NCBI GenBank assembly: GCA_032690845.1
Contig: CM064425.1
Span: 38,218,240 to 38,282,239 of the forward strand
Length of the DNA: 64,000 nucleotides
Direction: 5' to 3'
From: Eleusine coracana subsp. coracana
Taxonomy: Eukaryota > Streptophyta > Magnoliopsida > Poales > Poaceae
In this document: one piece after another, positions 55,485-64,000 of the stretch
Position numbering within the stretch: position 1 is the first letter of the stretch
How the letters are laid out: each line of letters begins with the position of its first letter
The notes under the pieces: generated by a model
Databases searched by the model: none
What the model saw: the letters and a program-made list of their open reading frames with translations, nothing else
What the model was told of the DNA's origin: nothing
Program-made: the position numbers and the translations under genes

Positions 55485-58400
55485 TTTTCCCCCTTCTCGA
55501 GAAACAGCTCGTCCTCGAGCTGAAACTCCGGATAATTCTTCTTGAACTCTTCAAGCTTCTCCCACCATGCATCAGCTGCTGCTCTTCCTGTCCACTGAAT
55601 AAGTAGTTCCCAAGTGCCTCTATTCAGTCTTGCACGAATGACAGTAGCCGGTGATGGCAGTGCCCGACCATGGAGCAATGGCGGCAGAGGTACAATCGAA
55701 CCCGGCAGCGTCCCCTCAAATCTTTTGAGAAAAGCCACATGAAAAACATCATGAATCTGCGCCTTCTCTGGCAACTACAGCTTGTATGCCACCTCTCCAA
55801 TCCTAGCCAAAACTTGAAACGGCCCATAATATTTTGGATCCAGCTTGGACGACCGAGCCAATGTAACACCCGCTGCTGTGCGATGGTGCAGCCGTAGCCA
55901 GACCCAATCACCCACCTGATATGACAGCTCCCTACGCTAATGATCCTGATGCTCCTTCATATACTGCTGAGCCTGCAGCAATCGGTCCCTAACATCAGCC
56001 AGAAAAACATCTCGCTCAGCCAACTGCCTGTTCACTGCAGCCACCCTTGCCGTGCCCGGTTGGAGAGGAACAACTGCAGGAGGAGGACGGCCATAGACCA
56101 CCTCAAAAGGAGAGCAACGGATGGCTGTCTGGAATGAAGTGTTATAACAGAATTCTGCCCAAGACAACCACTGCAGCCAAGATCGTGGACGATCACCAGC
56201 CAAACATCGGAGATACATAGTGATAATGCGATTCACTACCTCAGATTGGCCGTCCATCTGAGGATGAAATGCCGAACTCATCTTTAGCTTAACCCCAGCT
56301 AAAGTGAACAGCTCCGTCCAAAAATTGCTAGTGAACACAGTATCACGGTCGCTGACTATAGAATAAGAAAACCCATGTAAGCGCACAATGGAATCAAAGA
56401 AAGCTTTTGCAACTTAATCCGCTGTATATGGATGACCCAATGGAATGAAGCGAGCCATTTTTGAAAACCTGTCCACCACCGTTAGTACCACTGATTTGCC
56501 ACTCACCCGGGGAAATCCCTCAATGAAATCCATTGAAATATCACTCCAAACCATAGAAGGAACCGGCAGCGGTTGTAAAAGCCCAGCAGGATGTAGATGT
56601 TCAGTCTTATTACGCTGGCAAATCATACAGCCATGGACAAATTCTTTCATGCGACGATGGGCACTGGGGTTAAAAAGCGTAGCACGCCAACGAAGGAGAG
56701 ATTTCTAGATGCCATCGTGGCCAGAATCATGTGCTGCGGCCAGCAGCTGAGGCCACAACGGCGAGTCATCAGGAACAAAAAGTTTACCTTTGAACAGCAG
56801 CAATCCATCAACAAAAGACCATCCTGGAGCCACATCTGATGACTCCATCTTCTAGCGAATAGTAGCCGCCTGTGTACTACCGGCCAACTCCACTCGCGGC
56901 ACATCATAAATCTCAAACGATGGCATAGAAAGAGATGCCAACGACAGCTCCTCCTCATCGCGACGGGACAAGGCGTCTACCACGGTATTCAACTTGCCCG
57001 GCCGGTACTCGACCGTCAGATCATAACCAAACAGCTTGGTGACCCATGTATGTTGAGGGATGGTGGAGACGTTGATCCAGAATAAACTTGAGAGAATAGT
57101 GATCCATCCGTACCGTAAATGGTCGTCCCCACAGATATGGACGCCAGTTGCGCACAGCCTTGACTAAGCCAATTAACTCTTGCTCATACGCCGGCAACTT
57201 GGCATGGTGAGGGGCAACTGCACGGTTGAAGAATGCAATTGCTCCGTCCCCTTGATGGAGCACCGACCTGAAGCCTGCGCTCGCAGTCAACAATGAACCG
57301 CTTTGTAAAATCTGGCATCTGCAGGAGGGGCGAGAAGTGAGGGCGTTCTTAAGCTGCTGGAACGCGTCATCCGCCGCCGTAGTCCACTAGAAGGCCTCCT
57401 TCTTGAGTAATGCTGTTAAGGGTGCTGCCACTGCGCCGTAGCTCGCAATGAACTTACGATAATACTCGGCCAACCCGAGGAAGCCGCGCAAGGTCTTGAG
57501 AGTTCACGGCCGTGGCCACGCCACCACGGCTGCGATCTTGGCAGGGTCCATGGCGACTCCCGCCGATGATATGACATGGCCCAAGTACGCAACGGTCTCC
57601 TCCCCGAACGTGCACTTGGACTTTTTTAGGACCAGCTTATTGTTGCGCAAAACCTGAAATACAGCTTTGACATGTTGCAAATGCTCCGCCCAAGAACGAC
57701 TGAACACCAAGATGTCATCAAAGAATACAAGCACAAACTTGCGAATAAATGGTTTTAAGATATCATTCATCAAGGACAGAAAGGTGGAGGGAGCATTCGT
57801 GAGTCCGAAGGGCATCACCAGAAACTCATAGTGACTCTGATGAGTGCGGAACGCCATCTTCAAGATGTCGGCGTTGAACATGTGAACTTGGTGGTATCCG
57901 CTGCGCAAATCGAGCTTGGTGAAGAAACACGCCCCACGTAGCTCGTTGATCAGTGGTATGGGAAAGCGATCTTTCACAGTCTTGCTGTTCACTTCACGGA
58001 AGTCGATGCAGAAACGCCATGTGCTGTCAGCCTTCCTAACCTGTCAGCCTTCCTAACCAGGAGCACCAAAGAGAAGGGTGAAGAGCTCTCCCTAATGATG
58101 CCCTGGCGCAACATGTCATCCATCTGGCGCTCCAACTCCTCCTTCAGCAGCTGCGGATATCTGTACGGCCGGACCGCCACCGGCTCTGTCCCGGGAAGGA
58201 GGTGTATGCGATGATCATGTCGTCCTGGTGGCGACAGGCTGGACGGCTCAGAAAAAAGGTCCTCGAATGATGACAGTAGGGCCTCCATCAGTTGGCGCGA
58301 TGACGAGATGGAGTTACAATGCCTCTCGGGTGCGCCCACCCCATGCCACGTGGTTGTGCGACCATGCAACCACATAGACATCGTGAGCTGCTGGAAGTCC

Positions 58401-58895
58401 CAGAGGATCAGGCCAAGCGTACGGAGCCAATGCACGCCTAGCACGATGTCGAAGCCTCCTAACGGCAGCGTGTAGCAGTTCACGGAGAAGCGATCGTCGC
58501 CGATCATCAATGTCGTCGCCGTGCACACACCCGGGCATGGCACGCGATCTCCATTGGCTACCTTAACAGAGAGATTGGAGCGCAGTGACATGGGCAAACC
58601 CAGGCCATGGGCAAACCCAGGCTCCTACGCTGTCACGGATAAAGGTGTGTGTAAAGCCAATGTCAACGAGAGCAAAGAAGGACGCGCCCCTGAGGAACAC
58701 CTGGAGCTGCATGGTGTCGGCGCCGCCAATTCCTGTGAGCTCTTGTAGTGAGACCCCGAGCTCGTCCGCCCCCTGATCCACCTCGGCGCCATCATCTATC
58801 TCGAGGAGGAACACTCCCTTGCCACCACAGCGATGACCGGGAACAAATTTCTCGGGGCAGAAATAACATTCACCGTTGGAACGCTTCATTACCAT
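55415..58895 (-). pseudogene. Reina-like pol remnant with chromodomain
   Basis: In element order: a knuckle-like CYFCPEKFVPGHRC near 58870; the protease ALVDIGFTHTFI near 58680, with D-I-G where D-S-G is usual; two 17-bp tandem duplications (58591-58624 and 58024-58057); reverse transcriptase 57992-57504 with [25 protein letters not shown] and FFDDILVFSR; RNase H 57293-57021 with LPAYEQELIGLVKAV; integrase 56650-55937 with WSDISMDFIEGF, VSDRDTVFTS and FHPQMDGQSEVVNR; and a chromodomain in 55774-55415 (VIRARLNRGTWELLIQWTG, then WEKLEEFKKNYPEFQLED). Chromodomains direct integration toward modified histones. Several frame changes and stops separate the domains, so this copy is not autonomous. 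Confidence 0.88.
55485..55499 (-). other. Polypurine tract of the Reina-like element
   Basis: The minus strand reads GAGAAGGGGGAAAA adjoining TGTTGTGGAC of the LTR. It is within the pol frame (EKGEN). Confidence 0.85.
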
Positions 58896-58955
58896 CTCCT
58901 CAGGTGTTAGCCTCTTGAAGCGTGGATGCTGCGCGCTGTTGAACGACGTCGTGGA

Positions 58956-59734
58956 TCAGAGCGACGACGCCGGAGCCATCGGTGCTCCCGACCCAGTCAC
59001 CGTCTTGACAGAAGGGTACGACGCCTTGGTTGTAGGACGTGGTGGCGCCTCTTTGGGTGCACCTCCCGCAGCAGCATTGCGCATCTCATAAGCACGGGCG
59101 AGGTTCATTGCTGTCTGTAAATTGGTTGGCGCCTGCAGCTCCACATCAGTCTTCAAAGGATCCCTAAGCTAGTCGTGAACATTTGGATCTGCTGCCTGCC
59201 GTTGATATTCTTCTACCGTGCCAGAACGCCGTAGCTCCTTTAACTTGGCCAAAGGGTTAGATCGGATTGGTGGACCGAATCGGAGATTCAAGAAGTCGAC
59301 GAACCGATTCCACGTGAGGCCAGGATTGTCCCGGTCGAGAGCAAAGAACCACTCTGAGGCGACGCCCTCCAAGTGCAAGGATGTCGTCCAGACTTTCTCC
59401 TCCTCCAGTTTACGCATGCCGTGGAAGTAAGTGACGCACTTGTTGATCCACGGCAATGGATCGTCTTTGCCATCGTAGTGGGGAAAATTCAGCTTCGATC
59501 GACGAGGCTCGCCGGTGTTGACGGAGCCACCTGTGCCCGAGGAGGTCGAGGGGTCCCCAAGGGTGGCGCGCCACTGCTCCTGGCGCGCAATGCGTGTGGC
59601 ATGACCATCTAGTCTAGTGGTCATGGCAGTCAGTTGGGAGGCATGGTCGTCGAGCCTGGTGTTGACCTCTTCGAGCTTGGTGTGCACCGCCGCCATCTGT
59701 GTTACCAGGAAATCCAGCTTCTGAGAGTCAGACA
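58956..59734 (-). pseudogene. Reina-like Gag with an in-frame stop
   Basis: The likely start is MSDSQKLDFLVTQ near 59734, 57 bp inside the primer site; the open frame extends upstream into the LTR without a better start. Residues contain a coiled-coil-like HTKLEEVNTRLDDHASQL, then the Gag core LNFPHYDGKDDPLPWINKC and VASEWFFALDRD, and GTVEEYQRQ. A TAG at 59169-59171 interrupts it; the same frame continues with ELQAPTNLQTAMNLARAYE to 58956. Confidence 0.82.
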
Positions 59735-59790
59735 TGGTGCCCAGATAGGTTACCGCAGCGCCGGACATGGTGGTCGATGCGCCGATTGAA

Positions 59791-59800
59791 TCTGATACCA
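59791..59800 (-). other. Primer-binding site of the Reina-like element
   Basis: The plus strand tctgatacca gives TGGTATCAGA on the minus strand, three bases from the LTR. Confidence 0.85.
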
Positions 59801-59803
59801 AAT

Positions 59804-60177
59804 TGATATGACATCGGCGGCATGGTGATCGAAGAGGAGAAACTAGGAGCGATTGCGAGGCTGGGAGGGAATAAATTGGATAGCGAGGTGCTGGACGCGA
59901 GGAACTGCTATCGTCGCCTGAAGCGGAGGGTTCCGCCACGGCGACCGAAGACAGTTCCCCGTCAACAGGAAACTTAATTCTTCGATGCCCTCATACAAAC
60001 TACCGCACAGCCTTTATACTACAAGCCAAGCTAACCGACTCAATCTATATCTTAACAAACTCAAACTCTATCTTATTCTCCTGACTAAACACAACTCCAG
60101 GTAAATCCTACCCACTTTCTGACGCCTGGACCTTCTTTCTATGCTGGTATGCGCGACCAGTAAAAGAGTCCACAACA
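59804..60177 (-). repeat. 5' LTR of the Reina-like element
   Basis: 374 bp, the same length as the partner, from tgatatgacatcgg to agtccacaaca, followed by the target duplication gagag. Confidence 0.92.
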
Positions 60178-60182
60178 GAGAG

Positions 60183-61038
60183 CCACCACAAAATGTTCAA
60201 GATAGCAAATAAAAGTTGATCTCATATAAGAAATTGTCAGTTATTTTTACTTATATAAAAAAGTGAGTTGGTAAAGAATGGTGGTCATCACCTCATCGGT
60301 GGTGTGTCACCACCGCCCATCTTATACACAAGATGCTAGAGAAAGTGGGTTGGAAAACAAGCAGTAATTCTGTGTTTGTCTGATTGAAAATTCAATCAGG
60401 ATAGCATTGACATAAATTAAGGGGACAAAACATGTTTAGGTCTGCCCTGACAAATATGGTGCTATTTCAATCATCATATCAATATTATGTGACAAAGATA
60501 CATAATGAAACTCCGACGTTCTTGTTTTTAGAAAATTCTAACGTCTTTTAGTGCAGTTTAGAGCACAAGCTTTTAATCGAATCAAATTTTATTTCAAAAG
60601 ATCTTATAATGAATAATTATGTAATGCATGCAATTATATGTCAACATTCATTAATGCTGTGTTTTTCTTCTCTCGTAGCAAAGCACGGCATGCTGCATGT
60701 TGATTAGAAAACAAACTTGACACACAGAATTAAAACTAGTGCCTTTTAGTTAAGAATTAATAGGCCCCCAAATTCATGTCAAGACTGCCACCTAGGTGGT
60801 CAGCCTGTACATCCACAGCCTAGAAAAACTGGGCTCAGTCCCTCATGTTTTTCATTGCACTTCAATCAACATAAAACTAAGAATATAAGCTACAAATCCA
60901 AGCATGGGCTCCTCATTCCTATTCAGACATCAAGATCTTCATGTACGGTCAAACAATTTCCCCTTTCCAGCGTAATACTAGTTCTACTGTTACTCCAATG
61001 ATATTTATAATGCTGTCTAGGCTGTCGAGAAACTCTTG
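60183..61038. other. Intergenic DNA downstream of the F-box gene
   Basis: AT-rich, no recognised gene, repeat or LTR. Confidence 0.4.
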
Positions 61039-61245
61039 GTTCCTCCGTTCAAAAATAAATGTCATTTTAGCTTTGGGCATGGGAATTAAGGAGAAGTGAA
61101 AAAGGTGGAGGCGTATAGAAAATGAGGAGCGATAGAGACAAAGATGTATTGAAAAGAGAGAAAGGCGTATTGGGAAGTGAGAATGATATCTATTGTTGAA
61201 CAAAATTTCAATGCTAAAATGATATTTATTTTGGAACGAAGGGAG
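61039..61245. mobile_element. Stowaway-type (Tc1/mariner) MITE
   Basis: This 207-bp element has terminal inverted repeats: the right end in complement is CTCCCTTCGTTCC then AAAATAAAT, the left is tcctccgttcaaaaataaat; both continue with atttta-gc. CTCCCTCCGT is the Stowaway signature. The right flank is TA as expected; the left TA is changed to TG. It lies about 450 bp beyond the stop codon of the F-box gene. Confidence 0.78.
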
Positions 61246-61691
61246 TATATTAACTCTATTGCCACCAAAAATTCCTCATCGCATGAGCATGAGAAAAATT
61301 ACAGCGCAGCATTACAATATCTTACAGATTAGTTGAAGGATAATTCAAAACAGAATGAGAAAATGCTCAGGCTGATTGAAGCTACTTTGCTCAACATATG
61401 TGTTCCATATAGTCAAAAAATCAAGTACTGGTGCAATCTGACCATGTAAAAGCAATGTAATAGTTCCAATACGCAGGAAACTTGTCATTGATATGGTCGA
61501 AGATAAGTGAATAAACAGACAATCACAAAAGGATGCTCAGGATCTTGATATTATTCTACAGTTGCTTGATAAAATATACTACCATTACATAGTGCAAAAT
61601 ACAATGTAACAACGCAAGAGAGAGTAAAAGAAGATTTACCAGTTCTAGCTTTCATGTAACCTCAGTGTTGACACATCCACTTTCCTCCCAA
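61246..61691. other. 3' flank of the F-box gene
   Basis: No coding or repeat feature. It probably holds the F-box 3' UTR (minus strand); no clear polyadenylation signal was assigned. Confidence 0.4.
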
Positions 61692-62915
61692 TCAAGGCAT
61701 CCCATTGTTACCTACCAAACAAGTAGGCCACGCCATGACATAGGGATGGTCCTGGCCACCATCTTTCTTAAGAAAGAGCTTCTCCAGCTTCTTTGTTTCC
61801 AGGCAGAAGGATAGGTACCAACAAGGCACAGTTGGATCTATAAATGTCTCGAAGGTCGAAAGGTACACAATGCCATCTAGAATTGACAACACTTTGAGCT
61901 CGCCATGATCATCCGGTGAGCCCTCGGTAGCTTGAATAAGCTCTTCCTCCAACAGGACCACATCAACAAGCATCCACTGCGCAACACCATCAGCATCAGC
62001 TCTACGCAACCAAACACACAGTACGAAGTCAACTACCGAGACAATGCAGATTTTTCCATCCTTAGTTTCTCCAGCACTGTATAGATGGCCTTTCCCCTTC
62101 AAGTGCACCGGCAAATCAATTGTTGAGAATTGCAGCGTTGTGGTGTCCATCATAACCATGTAGGCCTCTTTGGAGTGTGCCCAGTATAGGCAGCCATTCA
62201 CCTGGCTTCCGATGAGAAGCCAGTACTTCTCAGCCGCAGGCCGTGCCGGCATGGGCATGGACCAGGGGAGGATTTGCCACTCCCTTGTGTTCGATGAGTA
62301 GACGGCGGCGCGAACACGGGACTTGTCGTGGCAGAAGGAGACCACGCGGAACGACCCGGGAGCCTCGTCAGAGCAGATCAGGAAGGATTCCCTGAGCTGG
62401 AACTTGCCGCGGCGACCGCGGGAGATCCCGTCGGGCGTCATGGGGAGGAGATCCAGGGCCCGCGAGAGCGGGTTGTATACGGCGATCTGCTGGGTGTTTG
62501 AGTTAAGGAGGAGGAGGCAGCCGCCACGGCACTCCTCGATCCGCCACCCAGGAACAGCATCGTCGCGGATGGGGACGCGGGTGAGGAAGACATCGGCGCC
62601 GCGTAAGGCAGCGGCGTGGTCCGGGTCCGACCGGCGGCGAACGGGCGTAAAGGACGGCGTCTCGGTGCCGTCATAGTCGAAGAAGAAACCGAGGAGAGGG
62701 GGCGCGTGGAGCGCGCGGAAGCGGCGGCGGAAGACCGGGGAGGAGCGGACGGCGGCGTGGAAGGCGCGGCAGGCGAGGGCGGCGCGGACTAGGCTCGGGA
62801 GGGACGGGAGGCGGACGAAGATCTCGCAGAGAAGGTCGTCGCCGAGGGAGCGTATGGTGGTGGTGGGCTCTGGCGCTTGGCGTTTCGCCGGCGGCGGCTG
62901 GGAGGAGGAAGCCAT
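61692..62915 (-). CDS. F-box protein (SCF ubiquitin-ligase substrate receptor), intronless
   Basis: This is an intact 407-residue frame. The F-box is at ~21-65 (IRSLGDDLLCEIFVRLPSLPS, then AALACRAFHAAV), which binds SKP1 in SCF E3 ligases. The rest is a plant F-box-associated region with beta-propeller-like pieces (GGCLLLLNSN, YNPLSRALDLLP, YSSNTREWQILPW, NGCLYWAHS). The start at 62915 has ATG in AGCCATGGC context; an Ala/Ser/Pro-rich leader follows. The 5' third is very GC-rich and the 3' end is not, the gradient typical of grass genes. The C-terminus ends CLVGNNGMP; a GTAGGTAAC sequence there could act as a donor to a further exon in relatives, so the annotated stop may not be the only end. 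It is the only locus in the window that looks like a functional host gene. Confidence 0.88.
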   Translation of the reverse strand: MASSSQPPPAKRQAPEPTTTIRSLGDDLLCEIFVRLPSLPSLVRAALACRAFHAAVRSSPVFRRRFRALHAPPLLGFFFDYDGTETPSFTPVRRRSDPDHAAALRGADVFLTRVPIRDDAVPGWRIEECRGGCLLLLNSNTQQIAVYNPLSRALDLLPMTPDGISRGRRGKFQLRESFLICSDEAPGSFRVVSFCHDKSRVRAAVYSSNTREWQILPWSMPMPARPAAEKYWLLIGSQVNGCLYWAHSKEAYMVMMDTTTLQFSTIDLPVHLKGKGHLYSAGETKDGKICIVSVVDFVLCVWLRRADADGVAQWMLVDVVLLEEELIQATEGSPDDHGELKVLSILDGIVYLSTFETFIDPTVPCWYLSFCLETKKLEKLFLKKDGGQDHPYVMAWPTCLVGNNGMP

Positions 62916-63248
62916 GGCGAGTGGAGGGAGGCAACGCGACGACGAAGTTTAGGTTAGGGTACGTACGAACATGTGAGCGTGGAACGGGCCATTTTGGAGA
63001 TGGAGGCCCTTTGAGAGGGAGGATGGACGTGGCATTTGATCCAAGTTCAGTTCGAAATGGGTATGGGTTTCTTCTCCGGTGAAATGCATGCCCCTGCTCT
63101 TCCACTTTGACCATTTTGTACTCATTTAAACTATTAAAGGATAAATCTAGCGATCAATTTTCTTATTAAAGACAATCACTTAATTTGAAGTCTTCGTTAA
63201 CCTGAGCCAATCTCTATCTAATCACAAGATTTGCATGAATTCAATGTG
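62916..63248 (-). promoter_or_regulatory. Probable 5' UTR and proximal promoter of the F-box gene
   Basis: About 330 bp upstream of the start codon lie between the gene and the fold-back MITE. The first 150 bp are GC-rich, as is usual for grass 5' UTRs. No TATA box is assigned with confidence. Confidence 0.4.
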
Positions 63249-63784
63249 TAGAAAAACTTGTCTAAAACACACTAACAAACTATGGCTTCGTACGAAGCAC
63301 ACCAATAAAATTAAATTTAGCTGTAACACACTACGATTGTGTTCTATGACACACTATGACTATTTAATATATATTTTTAAATTTTCTATGATAATATATA
63401 AAATAGATTAGAATTTAAAACTTGGCATAAATATACATTGTTGTATTCTCTATCATCAAAAAATAGAGCTAGATTTTTTAATACATTATGTTGTTTGCTA
63501 ATTTTTTTAATATTTAATTTATGGCGCAAACCATACAAACAATCGAAAAAATATAGCTCTATTTTTTTATGATAGAGAATGCAACAATATATATTTATGC
63601 CAAGTTTTAAATTCTAATATATTTGTATATATTGAGATAGAAAAGTTAAAAATAATTGTTAAATGATAATAATGTGTCACAGACAAATTTTGCCACAATC
63701 ATAGTATGTTACAGTTAAATTTAATTTTGTTAGTGTGTTCAGCATGTAGCCATAGTTTGTTAGTGTGTTCCAGACAATTTCCTA
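63249..63784. mobile_element. Large fold-back MITE (about 230-bp inverted arms)
   Basis: The arms at 63249-~63485 and ~63540-63784 are inverted copies: the left ACACACTAACAAACTATGG, AAATTAAATTTAGC, AACTTGGCATAAATATA and AAAATAGAGCTA blocks all recur in complement on the right. The ends read TAG(G/A)AAA...TTGTCT. No coding capacity. The target duplication may be TA within the ends; it is not certain. The transcript would form a long hairpin. It lies about 330 bp upstream of the F-box start codon. Confidence 0.82.
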
Positions 63785-64000
63785 AAAAGGAAGACCTACC
63801 GGGGTATGTTAATATGGTTCCACAAAATCATAAACATGTTTTTTCAGAAAAGTAGAAATGCATTTAGTGTGTATACATGATAAGAAAAAAATATATTGTT
63901 TACAACATAATTCAGTATTAATATATTCAGTGTGTATTAATACATGTTGTTTACAAGATAAGTCTGTATGTATACAATAAAGTAAAATTGCTTTTAAAAC

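Larger units (their letters stand above)
55111..60177 (-). mobile_element. Complete Gypsy chromovirus, Reina-like, minus strand
   Basis: The two 374-bp LTRs (55111-55484 and 59804-60177) have TG...CA ends and differ by about 20 bases by eye. The 5-bp gagag flanks the element exactly (55106-55110 and 60178-60182). The primer site TGGTATCAGA (minus) is at 59791-59800 and the polypurine tract GAAGGGGGAAAA at 55485-55499. The total of 5067 bp, short LTRs and a C-terminal chromodomain fit the Reina lineage. Gag and pol are in one original frame, broken by a stop and several indels. Confidence 0.92.

Noticed and set aside
62938..62960. Telomere-like ttagg/ttaggg string
   Set aside because: Only a single imperfect unit; too short to be an interstitial telomere repeat.
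62671..63114. 147-codon minus-strand frame upstream of the F-box start
   Set aside because: It overlaps the F-box gene in another frame, is Pro/Arg-rich from GC-rich sequence and has no domain.

Overview
The window is plant nuclear DNA, almost certainly from a grass. It is mostly intergenic and dominated by transposable elements. Evidence for a grass: retrotransposons with tRNA-Met-type primer sites, a Sirevirus-type Copia element with long LTRs, an RTE-type LINE, SINEs of a grass-like family, Stowaway, Tourist and hAT MITEs, an NB-ARC resistance-gene relative and a GC-rich 5' end on an F-box gene. The species cannot be fixed. No rRNA, tRNA, CRISPR or bacterial-type gene was seen.

Layout. 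(1) 1-21.3 kb: decayed LTR-element DNA carrying many paired palindromes. It is interrupted by a full-length LINE with an open 1040-codon frame (1307-4627, 16-bp target duplication) and by a Sirevirus-like Copia element (6422-18279, minus strand). The lower LTR of that Copia carries a filler block with a plastid ycf3-like stretch between two copies of a ~208-bp LTR end. (2) 21.6-24.8 kb: a truncated Copia element whose gag is split by a 2.1-kb solo LTR. (3) 24.8-31.6 kb: hAT-type MITEs, an NB-ARC gene broken by one stop codon (27840-29411), and two SINEs in opposite orientation. (4) 32.2-40.0 kb: a very decayed Copia element with short LTRs, internal repeats and a GC-rich island, followed by a Tourist-like MITE. 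(5) 41.1-54.3 kb: a Copia element with perfect 5-bp target duplications, into whose reverse-transcriptase region a 7.7-kb Gypsy element inserted, also with its own target duplication. (6) 55.1-60.2 kb: a complete Gypsy chromovirus (Reina-like) with a chromodomain and 374-bp LTRs. (7) 60.2-64 kb: a Stowaway MITE, an intact F-box gene (61692-62915, minus strand) and a large fold-back MITE upstream of it.

Only two loci look host-derived: the F-box gene, which appears functional, and the NB-ARC locus, which appears broken. The LINE is the only autonomous element with an uninterrupted frame. The LTR elements carry stops and frameshifts and would need help in trans. Nesting gives relative ages: the Gypsy at 45072 is younger than the Copia at 41124, and the solo LTR at 22037 is younger than the truncated Copia around it.

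All coordinates come from reading the sequence by eye. LTR and MITE ends were set by matching direct or inverted repeats and target-site duplications. Family names rest on recognised protein motifs, not on database searches.
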